This document shows positions 38,378 through 48,764 of a stretch of 64,000 bases of DNA, one piece after another. The first letter of the stretch is position 1. Every line of letters begins with the position of its first letter. The notes under the pieces are model-generated. The model worked only from the letters and a program-made list of their open reading frames with translations, was not told the DNA's origin and did not search any database. Where the stretch lies: contig NZ_CP014145.1 in the NCBI RefSeq assembly GCF_001542775.1, positions 1,054,001 to 1,118,000 on the forward strand. Reading direction: 5' to 3'. Origin of the DNA: Microterricola viridarii (GTDB lineage Bacteria; Actinomycetota; Actinomycetes; Actinomycetales; Microbacteriaceae). Made by a program: the position numbers and the translations under genes.

Positions 38378-38910
38378 CGCTCGGCGGTGCCAACCGTGTA
38401 GCGCAGCTCGATCGCGCCGCCGGGGTACGCAGTCGTGCCCGTCGCGCTGAGCGGCGTGTTGCGCGCCATCGGCAGCAGCGCCCGCCCGGCCCCCAGCGCG
38501 ATGGGCATCAGTGTGACCAGCAGCTCGTCAAGCAGGCCGGCATCCGCGAACTGCGCGGCCACGTTGCCGCCGCCGACGACCCAGACGTTCTTGCCGCCGG
38601 CCGCAGCCACGGCTGCCGCGTGCACGTCGGCGATGGGCCCCTGAGCGAATCGGATGTCTGCGCCGTCGACGGCGGGCAGCTCCCGGTGCGTGAGCACCCA
38701 GGCCGGCATGCTGTAACTCCACTCAGCCGGATCGTTCAGCAGGAACTCGTAGGTGTCTGCGCCCATGATGACGGCGCCGACGCCGGCCAGGAACTCCTCG
38801 TAGCGAGCGCCGAACTCCTCGAACCCGAACTGCATCAGCCAGTCGAGGGAGTTGTCCCGGTCGGCGATGAACCCGTCCAGGCTGGATGCGACGTAATACT
38901 GTGTGCTCAT
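38374..38910 (-). CDS. RibD-C/dihydrofolate reductase-like protein
   Basis: A 178-residue protein of the RibD C-terminal/DHFR superfamily. It has SSLDGFIADRD at the N-terminus, VIMGADTYEFLL, and the nucleotide-binding VWVVGGGNVAAQF. Stand-alone members reduce diverse substrates; it is not in a riboflavin operon here. Start ATG at 38910. A Nudix gene lies upstream on the same strand (its stop 28 bases from this start), so the two may be co-transcribed. Confidence 0.87.
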   Translation of the reverse strand: MSTQYYVASSLDGFIADRDNSLDWLMQFGFEEFGARYEEFLAGVGAVIMGADTYEFLLNDPAEWSYSMPAWVLTHRELPAVDGADIRFAQGPIADVHAAAVAAAGGKNVWVVGGGNVAAQFADAGLLDELLVTLMPIALGAGRALLPMARNTPLSATGTTAYPGGAIELRYTVGTAER

Positions 38911-38938
38911 ACCGCCAGCCTAGAACCAGCCTCCGACA

Positions 38939-39613
38939 TCAGTTGTCGGGTCGCACGACCCGCTCGGTGTCCCACGGCTCCGACCACCCCACATCGTCGA
39001 ACAAGCGGGCCAACACGATGGCCGTGAAGCCCCAGATCAGCCGGCCGCCGACAGTGAAGGCCGGCATCCGGTGGCTGCCGTGCACGGTCACCGCCCTGTT
39101 GGCCGGGGCGAGCAGCTCGGCGACCGGCACCCGGAACACGTCGACGGTTTCGGCGTGATCCACGGCAACCACCTCCGACGGGCGGGTCCACCAGGCCAGC
39201 ACCGGGGTGACGAGATGATTGCTGACTGCCAGCGGGATCTCAGGCAGCACGCCCAGCGTGCGCACACCGCTCGGGTCCAGGCCCGTCTCCTCGACGGCCT
39301 CGCGCAACGCGGTCGCGGTCGCATCGGCGTCGGTGTCGTCCTGCCGACCGCCGGGGAACGCGATCTGCCCGGGGTGGCTACCGAGCGTCGCCGCCCGCCG
39401 CACCAGCAGAACGTCGAGGTCAGCCGGCACGGGCCCCGGCAGCCCCGCCGTCGCCGGCACCGCGTCGAGTACCCCGAAGAGCACGAGCACCGCGGCGTGG
39501 CGTGGCTGCGCGCCATCGGGCAGCGAGCCGGTCAACGCGGGACTCCAGCTCAGCGTGCGCGCGCAGAGGGCCTCGAGATCCGCGAGGGGGCCGGAGGGGG
39601 AAGGGTGCATCAC
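38939..39613 (-). CDS. CoA-type Nudix hydrolase
   Basis: A 224-residue Nudix hydrolase. The motif GGRQDDTDADATATALREA followed by VEETG gives the Nudix box, and SHPGQIAFPGGR before it is the extra motif of the UPF0035 branch, whose members cleave coenzyme A and related molecules into phosphopantetheine and 3',5'-ADP. Substrate is therefore inferred as CoA. Start is one of two adjacent ATGs at 39613. Confidence 0.9.
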   Translation of the reverse strand: MMHPSPSGPLADLEALCARTLSWSPALTGSLPDGAQPRHAAVLVLFGVLDAVPATAGLPGPVPADLDVLLVRRAATLGSHPGQIAFPGGRQDDTDADATATALREAVEETGLDPSGVRTLGVLPEIPLAVSNHLVTPVLAWWTRPSEVVAVDHAETVDVFRVPVAELLAPANRAVTVHGSHRMPAFTVGGRLIWGFTAIVLARLFDDVGWSEPWDTERVVRPDN

Positions 39614-39791
39614 CCCAGCCTAGGCAGGAACCGCCGCCTGGTCGTTGATGCCCGCGGATTTCGCGAGGTTGCTGGGTGTTGGGCCGCAGCGCTTGACCCG
39701 CGCACCCCGCGCGAGATTAAGTTGCGGAGTGGCGGGCTCCATCCAGCGGGCTCCATCCCGTCACGCTCCATCAAGGAAAGGTCGGCCGGCC

Positions 39792-40766
<975 letters not shown>

Positions 40767-40782
40767 GCTGCTGACCAACGCG

Positions 40783-40815
40783 AATGGGCCCGATCACGGC
40801 GTGATCGGGCCCATT
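40783..40815. terminator. Bidirectional terminator, 15-bp stem
   Basis: AATGGGCCCGATCAC (40783–40797) pairs perfectly with GTGATCGGGCCCATT (40801–40815) around GGC, between two convergent genes. No long U-tract. Confidence 0.75.
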
Positions 40816-40826
40816 GACGTGTCGCG

Positions 40827-42965
40827 CTAGTTGCCGACGCCGCGGATCTGCGGGTCGTGGAAGGTGCCGCCGAACACGCGCTGGCTGGCACCGACACGGT
40901 CCAGGTATGGCGTCGCGCCGCCGGCCTGGAACGGCCAGCCCGCACCGAGGATGAGGCAGAGGTCGATGTCCTCGGCCGCGGCCACAACCTTCTCGTCGAG
41001 CATCAGCTTGATCTCGCCGGCGAGCTCGTCTTCGACGCGGCGCAGGATGGTGGCCTCGTCGACGGGCGTCTTGCCGACCGTCATCAGCTTCTTGGCCTCC
41101 TTGGTGAAGTCGGTGACCTTGCCGGCCTTGTTCTTCTCCACCACCTGAGCGAGCTTGGACAGCGCGTGCATGTTCTCCGAGGCGTAGAACCGCTCGGGGA
41201 ACTTGCTCACCATGGTGTCCTGCACGTGGGCGGCGACGGCCCAGCCGACCAGGTCGATCAGCTCGAACGGGCCCATCGGCAGGCCGATCGGCGCGAGCGC
41301 CCGCTCGACGACCGGCACCGGGGTGCCCTCGTCGACGGCGCGCGCTGCCTCACCCATCACCTTGGCGAGCAGGCGGTTCACGACGAAGCCGGGGGCGTCG
41401 GCCGTGAGCACGGCGCTCTTGCGCAGCTTGGCCGCGGTCGCGAACGCGGTGGCGAGCGTGGCGTCGTTCGTGGCCGGGGCCTTCACGATCTCCAGCAACG
41501 GCATCACGGCCACAGGGTTGAAGAAGTGGAAGCCGACGACGCGCTCCGGGTGCTCGAGCTTCTCGCCGATCTGCTCGACCGAGAGAGAGGAGGTGTTCGT
41601 GGCGAGAATCGTGGTCGGTGAGACGTGCTTCTCGACCTCGGCGAACACCTGCTGCTTGACGGCCAGGTCTTCGAAGACGGCCTCGATGACCCAGTCGCAG
41701 TCGCTGAAGTCGGCCTTGTCGGTGGTGCCGGAGACGAGGGCGCGCAGCCGGTTCGCCTCGTCGGAGCCGATGCGGCCCTTGGCCTCCAATGCGCCGATCT
41801 CCTCAGCGATGTAGGCGAGGCCCTTGTCGACGCGGCCCTGGTCGAGGTCGGTGATGACCACGGGCACCTGCAGGCGGCGCACGAAGAGCAGTGCGAACTG
41901 GCTGGCCATGAGGCCGGCTCCGATGACACCGACCTTCGTCACCTTCTGGGCGAGCGCCTTGTCCGGGGCACCGGCTGGGCGCTTGGCGCGCTTCTGCACG
42001 AGGTTGAAGGCGTAGATGCTGGCCTGCAGCTGGTCGCTGACAATGCGGTCGGCGAGGGCCTCGTCCTCGAGGGCGAAGCACTCCTCCTTGCTGCCACTCT
42101 TGGCGGCCTTCAAGAGGTCCAGGGCCGCGTAGGGCGACTGCGGCACGGTGCCGATCTTGCTCTCGAGCATCTTGCGGGCGATGGCGATGGCGGCATCCCA
42201 CTTCACCATGCGCTCGATCTTGCCCGGGGCGTTCTTGCGCTCGACCGTGACGGTGCCTGAGAGCACGCCGTCGGCCCAGCGCAGCGACTCCTCGAGGAAG
42301 TTCGCCGGGGCGAACATCGCGTCGGCCATGCCGAGCTCGAAGGCCTGCGGGCCCTTGAGCATGCGGTTCTGCTTGAGCGGGTTCTCGACGATCACCTTGA
42401 GGGCGTTCTCGATGCCGATCAGGTTCGGCAGCAGGTAGGTGCCGCCCCAGCCGGGGATCAGGCCGAGGAACACCTCGGGCAGCGCGATGGCCGGCACCGA
42501 GCTGTCGATCGTGCGGTAGTCGGCGTTCAGCGGCAGCTCGGTGCCACCGCCGAGGGCGAGGCCGTTGATGAACACGAACGAGGGCACGCCGAATGTGGCC
42601 TGCTTGCCGAGCACGTAGTGGCCGAGCTGGGCCATCTGCAGCCCGACGGCGCGGCTGGGGATCTCGTTGATCTTGGAGAGGTCGGCGCCGGCGGCCAGGA
42701 TGAACGGCTTGCCCGTGGTGGCGACGGCGTGGATCTCACCGCGGGCGGCGCGCTCGGTGAGCGCATCGTAGGTGCGGCCGAGCTCCGCCATCGTGGCCGG
42801 GCCCATCGTGTTCGGGCGGGTGTGGTCGCGGCCGTTGTCGAGGGTGACAAGGGCGAGCACCTTGCCGCTGGGCAGCGGCACGTCGCGCACATAGGAGTGC
42901 GAGACGACCTCATCCGGGTCGAGGGCCTCGAGCAGCGAGAAGTCGATCTTCGAGTAGTCAGTCAT
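40827..42965 (-). CDS. fadB: Fatty acid oxidation complex alpha subunit (hydratase/3-hydroxyacyl-CoA dehydrogenase)
   Basis: A 712-residue two-domain enzyme of fatty acid beta-oxidation. The N-terminal crotonase half has ILAAGADLSKI and NGLALGGGTELPL (oxyanion hole); the C-terminal half has the NAD-binding VGVIGAGLMASQFALL and the two dehydrogenase domains (FHFFNPVAVMPLLEIV). It performs the hydration and NAD-dependent oxidation steps, and would form a complex with the thiolase encoded 13 bases upstream on the same strand. Family length is about 715 residues. Confidence 0.94.
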   Translation of the reverse strand: MTDYSKIDFSLLEALDPDEVVSHSYVRDVPLPSGKVLALVTLDNGRDHTRPNTMGPATMAELGRTYDALTERAARGEIHAVATTGKPFILAAGADLSKINEIPSRAVGLQMAQLGHYVLGKQATFGVPSFVFINGLALGGGTELPLNADYRTIDSSVPAIALPEVFLGLIPGWGGTYLLPNLIGIENALKVIVENPLKQNRMLKGPQAFELGMADAMFAPANFLEESLRWADGVLSGTVTVERKNAPGKIERMVKWDAAIAIARKMLESKIGTVPQSPYAALDLLKAAKSGSKEECFALEDEALADRIVSDQLQASIYAFNLVQKRAKRPAGAPDKALAQKVTKVGVIGAGLMASQFALLFVRRLQVPVVITDLDQGRVDKGLAYIAEEIGALEAKGRIGSDEANRLRALVSGTTDKADFSDCDWVIEAVFEDLAVKQQVFAEVEKHVSPTTILATNTSSLSVEQIGEKLEHPERVVGFHFFNPVAVMPLLEIVKAPATNDATLATAFATAAKLRKSAVLTADAPGFVVNRLLAKVMGEAARAVDEGTPVPVVERALAPIGLPMGPFELIDLVGWAVAAHVQDTMVSKFPERFYASENMHALSKLAQVVEKNKAGKVTDFTKEAKKLMTVGKTPVDEATILRRVEDELAGEIKLMLDEKVVAAAEDIDLCLILGAGWPFQAGGATPYLDRVGASQRVFGGTFHDPQIRGVGN

Positions 42966-42978
42966 GTCTTCTCCCGCC

Positions 42979-44193
42979 TTAGTTCGCAGCGTTGGTGTGG
43001 GTGAGGCCGGCGTAGTGGGGGTTCTCCCAGATGACGGTGCCGCCCTGGCCGAGGCCGACGCACATCGCGGTGATCCCGTAACGGACCTCCGGGTGCTGCT
43101 CGAACTGGCGGGCGAGCTGGATCATCAGGCGCACGCCGCTGGCGGCGAGCGGGTGGCCGATCGCGATCGCGCCGCCCCACTGATTCACCCGGGGATCCTC
43201 GTCGTCGATTCCGAAGTGGTCGAGGAACGAGAGCACCTGCACAGCGAAGGCCTCGTTCAGCTCGAACAGGCCAATGTCTGTGATGTTGAGGCCCGCCTTG
43301 CGGAGCGCCTTCTCCGTGGAAGGGACGGGGCCGAGGCCCATGATCTCCGGTTCGACACCGGCGAAGGCGAAACTGACCATGCGCATCTTGGCGCGGAGGC
43401 CGAGTTCGGTGGCCGTCTCGGCGCTGGCCAGCAGGCTGGCGGTGGCACCGTCGGTCAGCGGCGAGGCGTTGCCGGCCGTGACCCGGCCGTGCGGGCGGAA
43501 CGGGGTCTTCAGGGTGGCCAGGCCCTCAATCGTGGTCTCGGGCCGCATGCCCTCGTCCTGCGTGGCGAGACCCCAGCCGGCATCCGTGCGCAGCGCGACG
43601 GGCACGAGGTCGGGCTGGATGTTGCCGGCTGCGTATGCCGCGGCGACCTTCTGCTGGCTGCGCATGCCGAAACGGTCGGCGCGCTCCTTGGTCAGGTGCG
43701 GGAAGCGGTCGTGGATGCGCTCGGCCGTGTTGCCCATGTTGAGGGCGTCGGCGCTGACGAGCCGCTCGGCGAGGAAGCGCGGGTTCGGGTCGGCGCCGAA
43801 GCCCATCGGGTGGCGGCCCATGTGCTCGACACCGCCGGCGATGGCGAGGTCGTATGCGCCGAAGCCGATGCCGGAGCCGAGGGTCGTGACCGAGGTCATC
43901 GCTCCGGCACACATGCGGTCAATGGCGAAGCCGGGAACGGATTTCGGCAGGCCGGCGAGCAGCGCCGCCGTGCGGCCGAGGGTCAGACCCTGGTCGCCCT
44001 GCTGCGTGGTCGCGGCAATGGCGACCTCGTCGATGCGATCCTTCGGGACATTGGGGTTTCGCTCGAGCAACCCGATGATGGCCTTGACAACGAGGTCATC
44101 GGCCCGGGTGTTCCAGTACATGCCCTTTTCGCCGGCTCGCCCGAACGGGGTGCGAACCCCGTCCACAAACACGACGTCAGTTCTTTCGGCCAC
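42979..44193 (-). CDS. fadA: Acetyl-CoA C-acyltransferase (3-ketoacyl-CoA thiolase)
   Basis: A 404-residue thiolase for the last step of beta-oxidation. The nucleophile is Cys95 (DRMCAGAMTS), the base pair is His in GGAIAIGHPLAASG and Cys in ITAMCVGLGQGG. It is followed 13 bases later by fadB, forming the trifunctional complex. 77 bases separate it from the upstream RNase D gene, so fadA probably has a separate promoter but could also receive read-through. Confidence 0.95.
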   Translation of the reverse strand: MAERTDVVFVDGVRTPFGRAGEKGMYWNTRADDLVVKAIIGLLERNPNVPKDRIDEVAIAATTQQGDQGLTLGRTAALLAGLPKSVPGFAIDRMCAGAMTSVTTLGSGIGFGAYDLAIAGGVEHMGRHPMGFGADPNPRFLAERLVSADALNMGNTAERIHDRFPHLTKERADRFGMRSQQKVAAAYAAGNIQPDLVPVALRTDAGWGLATQDEGMRPETTIEGLATLKTPFRPHGRVTAGNASPLTDGATASLLASAETATELGLRAKMRMVSFAFAGVEPEIMGLGPVPSTEKALRKAGLNITDIGLFELNEAFAVQVLSFLDHFGIDDEDPRVNQWGGAIAIGHPLAASGVRLMIQLARQFEQHPEVRYGITAMCVGLGQGGTVIWENPHYAGLTHTNAAN

Positions 44194-44270
44194 TTCGCCT
44201 CCATTGATCGATCAACTCTGAGTCGATCCTAGGGAGTGCCCCGAGTTGCCCCGGAATCGTTTGCCGGTTC

Positions 44271-45473
44271 CTACGACCGCGCTTCGGACGATTCCAGTAT
44301 CGATTGGTGGGCTTCTACAAACGCGTCACTGATTTTCTGTGCAGAAGCGTCAATCTGCCACGGGCGTGCACCCAGATCGCGCAGCGCCTCGCTGACCGAG
44401 TCTGGCGTGATGGATTCCGGCGGCTGCCAGGCCAGGCGGCGCAGGTACTCCGGGGTGAGCAGGTTCTCGAGCGGGATGTCGAGCTCCTCTGCGACCTCGG
44501 CCATCGCGCCGCGGGCGGCCTTCAGACGCAGGTCGGCCTCCGGGTTGCGCTCCGACCAGGCGCGGGGCGGCGGCAGGGTGTCGCCGTTGACGCGCACAGC
44601 GGGTAGCTCGCTCGTGTTCAGGCCACGCTCGACGGCCTCCCACCAACGGGTGAGCTCGCTGCGGCTGGCGCGCCCCGTGAAGTCGCGCATGTCTGAGAGC
44701 GCCTTGCGGCTGGACGGCATTGCCTTCACCACGGCGAGCAGCGACGAGTCGGGCACGAGCCGGCCGGGGGCCGTGTCGATCTCCTGGGCATACGCGTCGC
44801 GGGCGAGCCAGAGCTCGCGTGCCACGGCGAGGCTGCGCGGGGAGCGCACGCCATGGATTCCGGACAGGCGGCGCCACGGCTCGGCGGCGGCCGGCTTGGC
44901 CTCCTTGGTGAGCACCGCGGCGAATTCCTGCCTGGCGATCTCCTCCTTGCCGGACTCCTCCAGCAGTTGGGCGAGCGAATCGCGCAGGTCCACCAAAAGC
45001 TCGACGTCGAGCGCGGCGTATTCCAGCCAGGAGTCGGGCAGGGGCCTGGTCGACCAGTCCGCCGCCGAGTGCTCCTTGGCCAGGTGCACGCCGAGCTGCT
45101 GCTCGATGACGGTGCCGAGGCCGACCCGGGCGAAGCCGAGCAGGCGGGCGCAGAGTTCGGTGTCGAAGATGTCGTGCGGGTCGAGGCCGACCTCTCGCAG
45201 ACAGGCGATGTCCTGGCTGGCGGCGTGCAGCACCCACTCGACGTCGGCGATGACGTCCTGCAGCTCGTCGAAAGTACCGATCGCGGGAGGGTCGAAGAGG
45301 AAGACGCCGGCGTCGCGGCGGAAGACCTGGATGAGGTAGGCGCGCTGGGAGTAACGGAATCCGCTGGCCCGTTCGGCGTCGATGGCGATGGGGCCGGTGC
45401 CGGCCGCGATCAGATCGACGGCCTCCAGGTACTCGGCTCGGGTGTCGATGACATGACGCTTCGGCTCAGCCAC
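44271..45473 (-). CDS. rnd: Ribonuclease D with HRDC domain
   Basis: A 400-residue 3'–5' exoribonuclease of the DEDDy type. The three exonuclease motifs are IAIDAERASGFRY, HAASQDIACLREVG…DIFDTELCARLLG and YAALDVELLVDL; an HRDC domain follows (about 205–285). RNase D trims stable RNA 3' ends such as tRNA. It overlaps the DUF3000 gene by eight bases, a conserved pair in Actinobacteria. Confidence 0.93.
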   Translation of the reverse strand: MAEPKRHVIDTRAEYLEAVDLIAAGTGPIAIDAERASGFRYSQRAYLIQVFRRDAGVFLFDPPAIGTFDELQDVIADVEWVLHAASQDIACLREVGLDPHDIFDTELCARLLGFARVGLGTVIEQQLGVHLAKEHSAADWSTRPLPDSWLEYAALDVELLVDLRDSLAQLLEESGKEEIARQEFAAVLTKEAKPAAAEPWRRLSGIHGVRSPRSLAVARELWLARDAYAQEIDTAPGRLVPDSSLLAVVKAMPSSRKALSDMRDFTGRASRSELTRWWEAVERGLNTSELPAVRVNGDTLPPPRAWSERNPEADLRLKAARGAMAEVAEELDIPLENLLTPEYLRRLAWQPPESITPDSVSEALRDLGARPWQIDASAQKISDAFVEAHQSILESSEARS

Positions 45474-46062
45474 GGCGGGTCCGTTTCGGTGTCAGCATGC
45501 TCACGCCTTCCATTGTCGGGGGCAGTCCGGCGAGCATGCACAAGAGTTCACCCCAGCCTTCGACATGGGGGGCGACATTGTGATCGTGCGGCGTCCACGA
45601 GGCGCGCAGTTCAATCTGAGCGCCGTCGCCCTGTGCAGAGAGCTCCCCGAAACCGGTGGAGAGAATTTTGGTTGCTGTGCCGGATGCCGCGGAGTATTGG
45701 GCTCCACGGGCGTCGAGAGCATCAACAAGCCAAGACCATGCTACGTCGGCGAGGAAGGGATCGAGTCCAATCTCGGTCTCCAGCGGGGCTTGGGCGAAGC
45801 AGACGATTCGGAATTTGCCACCCCACTCCTCTGGCTCCTCCTCGTCGTAGAGCAGGATGAAACGGCCGGTACCGAAGTCGGAGTCGCTGCCGTGTCTGGA
45901 CGGCGAGACGTCGGCGGCCAGCGCCAGAGCGTGCGGGGCCAGGCTGCCCGGAGCGGGGATCTCGGTGACGATGAGTTCCGGCCGGGTGGCGGCCCGACGT
46001 GCCGCATCGATCGCCGCTTGGAATTCCGGCGGGAGGTGGGACTCAGACGGTGATTCGGGCAC
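45466..46062 (-). CDS. DUF3000 domain-containing protein
   Basis: A 198-residue actinobacterial protein of the DUF3000 family, with PPEFQAAIDAARRAATRPEL, GRFILLYDEEEPEEWGG, and WLVDALDARGA. Its end overlaps the start of rnd by eight bases. The family is nearly always next to ribonuclease D, and a role in RNA processing is a guess from that context. Confidence 0.9.
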   Translation of the reverse strand: MPESPSESHLPPEFQAAIDAARRAATRPELIVTEIPAPGSLAPHALALAADVSPSRHGSDSDFGTGRFILLYDEEEPEEWGGKFRIVCFAQAPLETEIGLDPFLADVAWSWLVDALDARGAQYSAASGTATKILSTGFGELSAQGDGAQIELRASWTPHDHNVAPHVEGWGELLCMLAGLPPTMEGVSMLTPKRTRRG

Positions 46063-46135
46063 GAGTGCAGACTAGAGTTTTTTCAGGGCGCTGTCGGTGA
46101 GGCACGCCGCACGGTGTGGCTGACGAGGATTTCGC

Positions 46136-47329
46136 ATGGATGCACGGGGGAGTGGCGAGGCGGTGTCGAGTGGACGTTCCCGACGCCGCTGGCTGATCGG
46201 CAGCGGCATTGTGCTGGCCGGCGTCGGGTTGGCGGTCGGAGGCGCACTAGCGACTGTGGTGGTGGTCTTCGCACGCAAGGTGGTGACGCCGCCGCGCCGC
46301 CGCAAAGACGAGGTGCGCATCCTCGATGTGGACCAGGCCGGGGCCACCGTGGTGCTGGCCGCAGACCCGGACACCGTGGTCGACGGCCACTACGGGCTCT
46401 GGTTCAGCGCCGAGCGCGGGCATGCCCGCGTCGGCGAGATCCTCGGGCGCACCGAGACGACCGTGACCAGACGCCTTCTGCGCACCGATTTCGGCGATCT
46501 GCCCGACGCCTCGACCGGCCGCTGGAGCGGCTGGTTCTACCTGGGGCCGTGGGAGTTCGACCTGCCGTTCGAGAACGTCATCGTGTCGACGCCGGTCGGC
46601 CCTGCCCCCGCCTGGTGGGTGCCGGCATCCGAGCCCAGCAGCCGCTGGGTGATCCAGGTGCACGGGCGCGCCGTGCGCAGGCAGGAGTGCCTGCGCGCAA
46701 TCCCCGTCTTCCACGAGGCCGGCATGCACAGCCTGCTCGTGTCGTACCGCAACGACGGGGAGGCCCCGGAAAGCCGCGACGGCCGCTACGGCCTGGGCGA
46801 CACGGAATGGCAGGACGTGGCGGCGGCGATCCGCTTCGCGCGCGAGCACGGCGCGACCGATGTCGTGCTGATGGGCTGGTCGATGGGCGGCGCCATCGCG
46901 ATGCAGACGGCGCTGCGTGCAGAGGAGCGAGAGCTGCTGCGCGGGATCGTGCTGGAGTCACCGGCCGTCGACTGGTACGACATCCTGCGGTTCCAGGGGG
47001 CGGGCTACGGCCTGCCTCAGGCCATCAACAGTGCCGCGATCCAGACCATTGCCTCGCCGTGGGGCCGGGCCGTCACCGGGCTTGACGAGGCCATCGACTT
47101 CGAACGGCTCGACATCACGGGACGCGCGGATGACGTGACTCTGCCGATCCTGCTCATGCACAGCGTCGACGACGGCTACGTGCCGATCACCGGCTCTCGC
47201 CAGCTGGCGGCAGCCCGGCCCGACATCGTCACGTTCGAGGAGTTCCGGCGCGCCCGCCACACCAAGCTCTGGAACTACGACCCCGACCGGTGGAACGGCG
47301 CCATCCGCGACTGGTTGGCGACGCTCTAG
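46136..47329 (+). CDS. Membrane-anchored alpha/beta hydrolase
   Basis: A 397-residue protein. Residues 18–47 form one membrane segment preceded by RSRRR, and residues 140–397 an alpha/beta hydrolase with nucleophile elbow GWSMGGA, VDDGYVP (acid) and RARHTKLWN (His). The catalytic part should lie outside the cell or at the membrane face. A PGAP1- or BAAT-like fold is possible. Start ATG 46136; its end overlaps the convergent sufE stop by four bases. Substrate unknown. Confidence 0.86.
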   Translation: MDARGSGEAVSSGRSRRRWLIGSGIVLAGVGLAVGGALATVVVVFARKVVTPPRRRKDEVRILDVDQAGATVVLAADPDTVVDGHYGLWFSAERGHARVGEILGRTETTVTRRLLRTDFGDLPDASTGRWSGWFYLGPWEFDLPFENVIVSTPVGPAPAWWVPASEPSSRWVIQVHGRAVRRQECLRAIPVFHEAGMHSLLVSYRNDGEAPESRDGRYGLGDTEWQDVAAAIRFAREHGATDVVLMGWSMGGAIAMQTALRAEERELLRGIVLESPAVDWYDILRFQGAGYGLPQAINSAAIQTIASPWGRAVTGLDEAIDFERLDITGRADDVTLPILLMHSVDDGYVPITGSRQLAAARPDIVTFEEFRRARHTKLWNYDPDRWNGAIRDWLATL

Positions 47330-47769
47330 GCGGCGATCCGCACCCGGATCTGCCGCTTGGTGCGGGCCAGCATGCCCGTCATCCCGCGAATCCGCAGCGG
47401 CGAAACGGCCTGGGTGAGGCCGAGCGTCTGCGGGAAGTCGTCGGGAACAGCGAGCACCTCCTCCGGGCTCAGCCCGGAGAGGCCCTGCGCCAGAATCGAG
47501 GCGAAGCCGCGCGTCGTCGGCGACTCGGCCGGGGCCGTCGCGTACAGCTGCACGGTTCCGGCCTCGTCGACCTCGACGAACAGGAACACGGGGGACTGGC
47601 ACTCCTCGACCCGCTCGAACAGGTCGGGGTGGTCCTGGTAGCGCTCGGGCAACTCCGGCAGCTCATTCGAGAACTCGAGCAGGAGCTGCAACCGGTCGCG
47701 CTGTTCCAGTGCGAGGAAGTCGTCGCGGATCTCGGCCAGTTGTTCGGGGAGCTCGGCAGTCGTAGTCAC
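47326..47769 (-). CDS. SufE-family protein
   Basis: A 147-residue SufE, the sulfur acceptor that takes persulfide from the SufS cysteine desulfurase and supports Fe–S assembly. The active Cys is Cys57 (VEECQSPVFLF). Start GTG 47769 comes only four bases after the stop of the upstream rhodanese, giving a sulfurtransferase–SufE pair. The pairing suggests sulfur transfer from 3-mercaptopyruvate or thiosulfate; a true SUF operon is not in the window. Confidence 0.9.
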   Translation of the reverse strand: MTTTAELPEQLAEIRDDFLALEQRDRLQLLLEFSNELPELPERYQDHPDLFERVEECQSPVFLFVEVDEAGTVQLYATAPAESPTTRGFASILAQGLSGLSPEEVLAVPDDFPQTLGLTQAVSPLRIRGMTGMLARTKRQIRVRIAA

Positions 47770-47773
47770 CCGA

Positions 47774-48691
47774 CTATTTTGCCACGGCCGCCGTGGGGGC
47801 CGGCGCGGTGCCGGGCTCCGTGCCGAGCGTGATCGGTACCCGCACTGCGCTGCCCCACTCTGTCCAGGAGCCGTCGTAGTTGCGCACGTCCTCGAACCCG
47901 AGCAGGTAGCTGAGCACGAACCAGGTGTGGCTGGAACGCTCCCCGATGCGGCAGTAGGTGATGACGTCGTCGCCCGTGCGGAGCCCCGCGTCACCCTTGT
48001 AGATGGCATCCAGCTCCGCGCGGCTCTTGAACGTGGCATCCGGTGCCGCAGCGCGCGCCCACGGCACGGCCGCCGCGCTCGGGATGTGGCCGGCCCGCAG
48101 CGCACCCTCAGAGGGGTAGCCGGGGATCTCGGTGCGCTCGCCCGTGTACTCCTCGATGGAGCGCACGTCGATCAGCGGGTTGCCGAAGTGGGCCAGGACG
48201 TCGTCCTTGAAGGCGCGCAGGGTTGTGTCGTCGCGCTCGATGACCGGGTACTCGACGGATGCCGGAGCGGGCCGCTCCGTGGTGAGCTCGCGCCCCTCGG
48301 CGATCCACAGGTCGCGGCCGCCGTCGAGCAGGCGCACATCCTCGTGGCCGAACAGCGTGAAGATCCACAGTGCGTACGCGGCCCACCAGTTGTTCTTGTC
48401 GCCGTAGAGCACGACCGTGCTGTCGCGGCTGATGCCCTTCTCGCCCAGCAGACGGGCGAACTCCTCACCCTGAACGAAGTCGCGCAGCACCGGGTCGTTC
48501 AACTCGGTGTGCCAGTCGATCTTCACCGCGGTGGGGATGTGGCCGGTCTCGTAGAGCAGGATGTCCTCGTCGCTCTCGATCACGACCAGGCCCGGGTCTC
48601 CGAGGTGGGCGGCCAACCAGTCGGTCGAGACGAGCCGCTCGGGGTGCGCGTATTCGGCGAACTTCGCAGCGGGGTCATAGTCGACGGGCAT
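47774..48691 (-). CDS. sseA: Sulfurtransferase (tandem rhodanese)
   Basis: A 305-residue two-domain rhodanese, of the thiosulfate/3-mercaptopyruvate sulfurtransferase type. The C-terminal domain has the active Cys247 in the loop CRIGERS, and the N-terminal domain is inactive (GDKNNWW at the matching position). The CRIGERS loop is the form common in actinobacterial SseA/CysA proteins. The start ATG at 48691 has AGGAGG at ideal spacing. It ends four bases before the sufE start. Confidence 0.9.
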   Translation of the reverse strand: MPVDYDPAAKFAEYAHPERLVSTDWLAAHLGDPGLVVIESDEDILLYETGHIPTAVKIDWHTELNDPVLRDFVQGEEFARLLGEKGISRDSTVVLYGDKNNWWAAYALWIFTLFGHEDVRLLDGGRDLWIAEGRELTTERPAPASVEYPVIERDDTTLRAFKDDVLAHFGNPLIDVRSIEEYTGERTEIPGYPSEGALRAGHIPSAAAVPWARAAAPDATFKSRAELDAIYKGDAGLRTGDDVITYCRIGERSSHTWFVLSYLLGFEDVRNYDGSWTEWGSAVRVPITLGTEPGTAPAPTAAVAK

Positions 48692-48764
48692 GATGGCCTC
48701 CTGAATGGCGCCCGGGCGGGCGCGAGTGTGCGGGCGGGAGTGTGCGGGGAGCAGATTAGGCTGG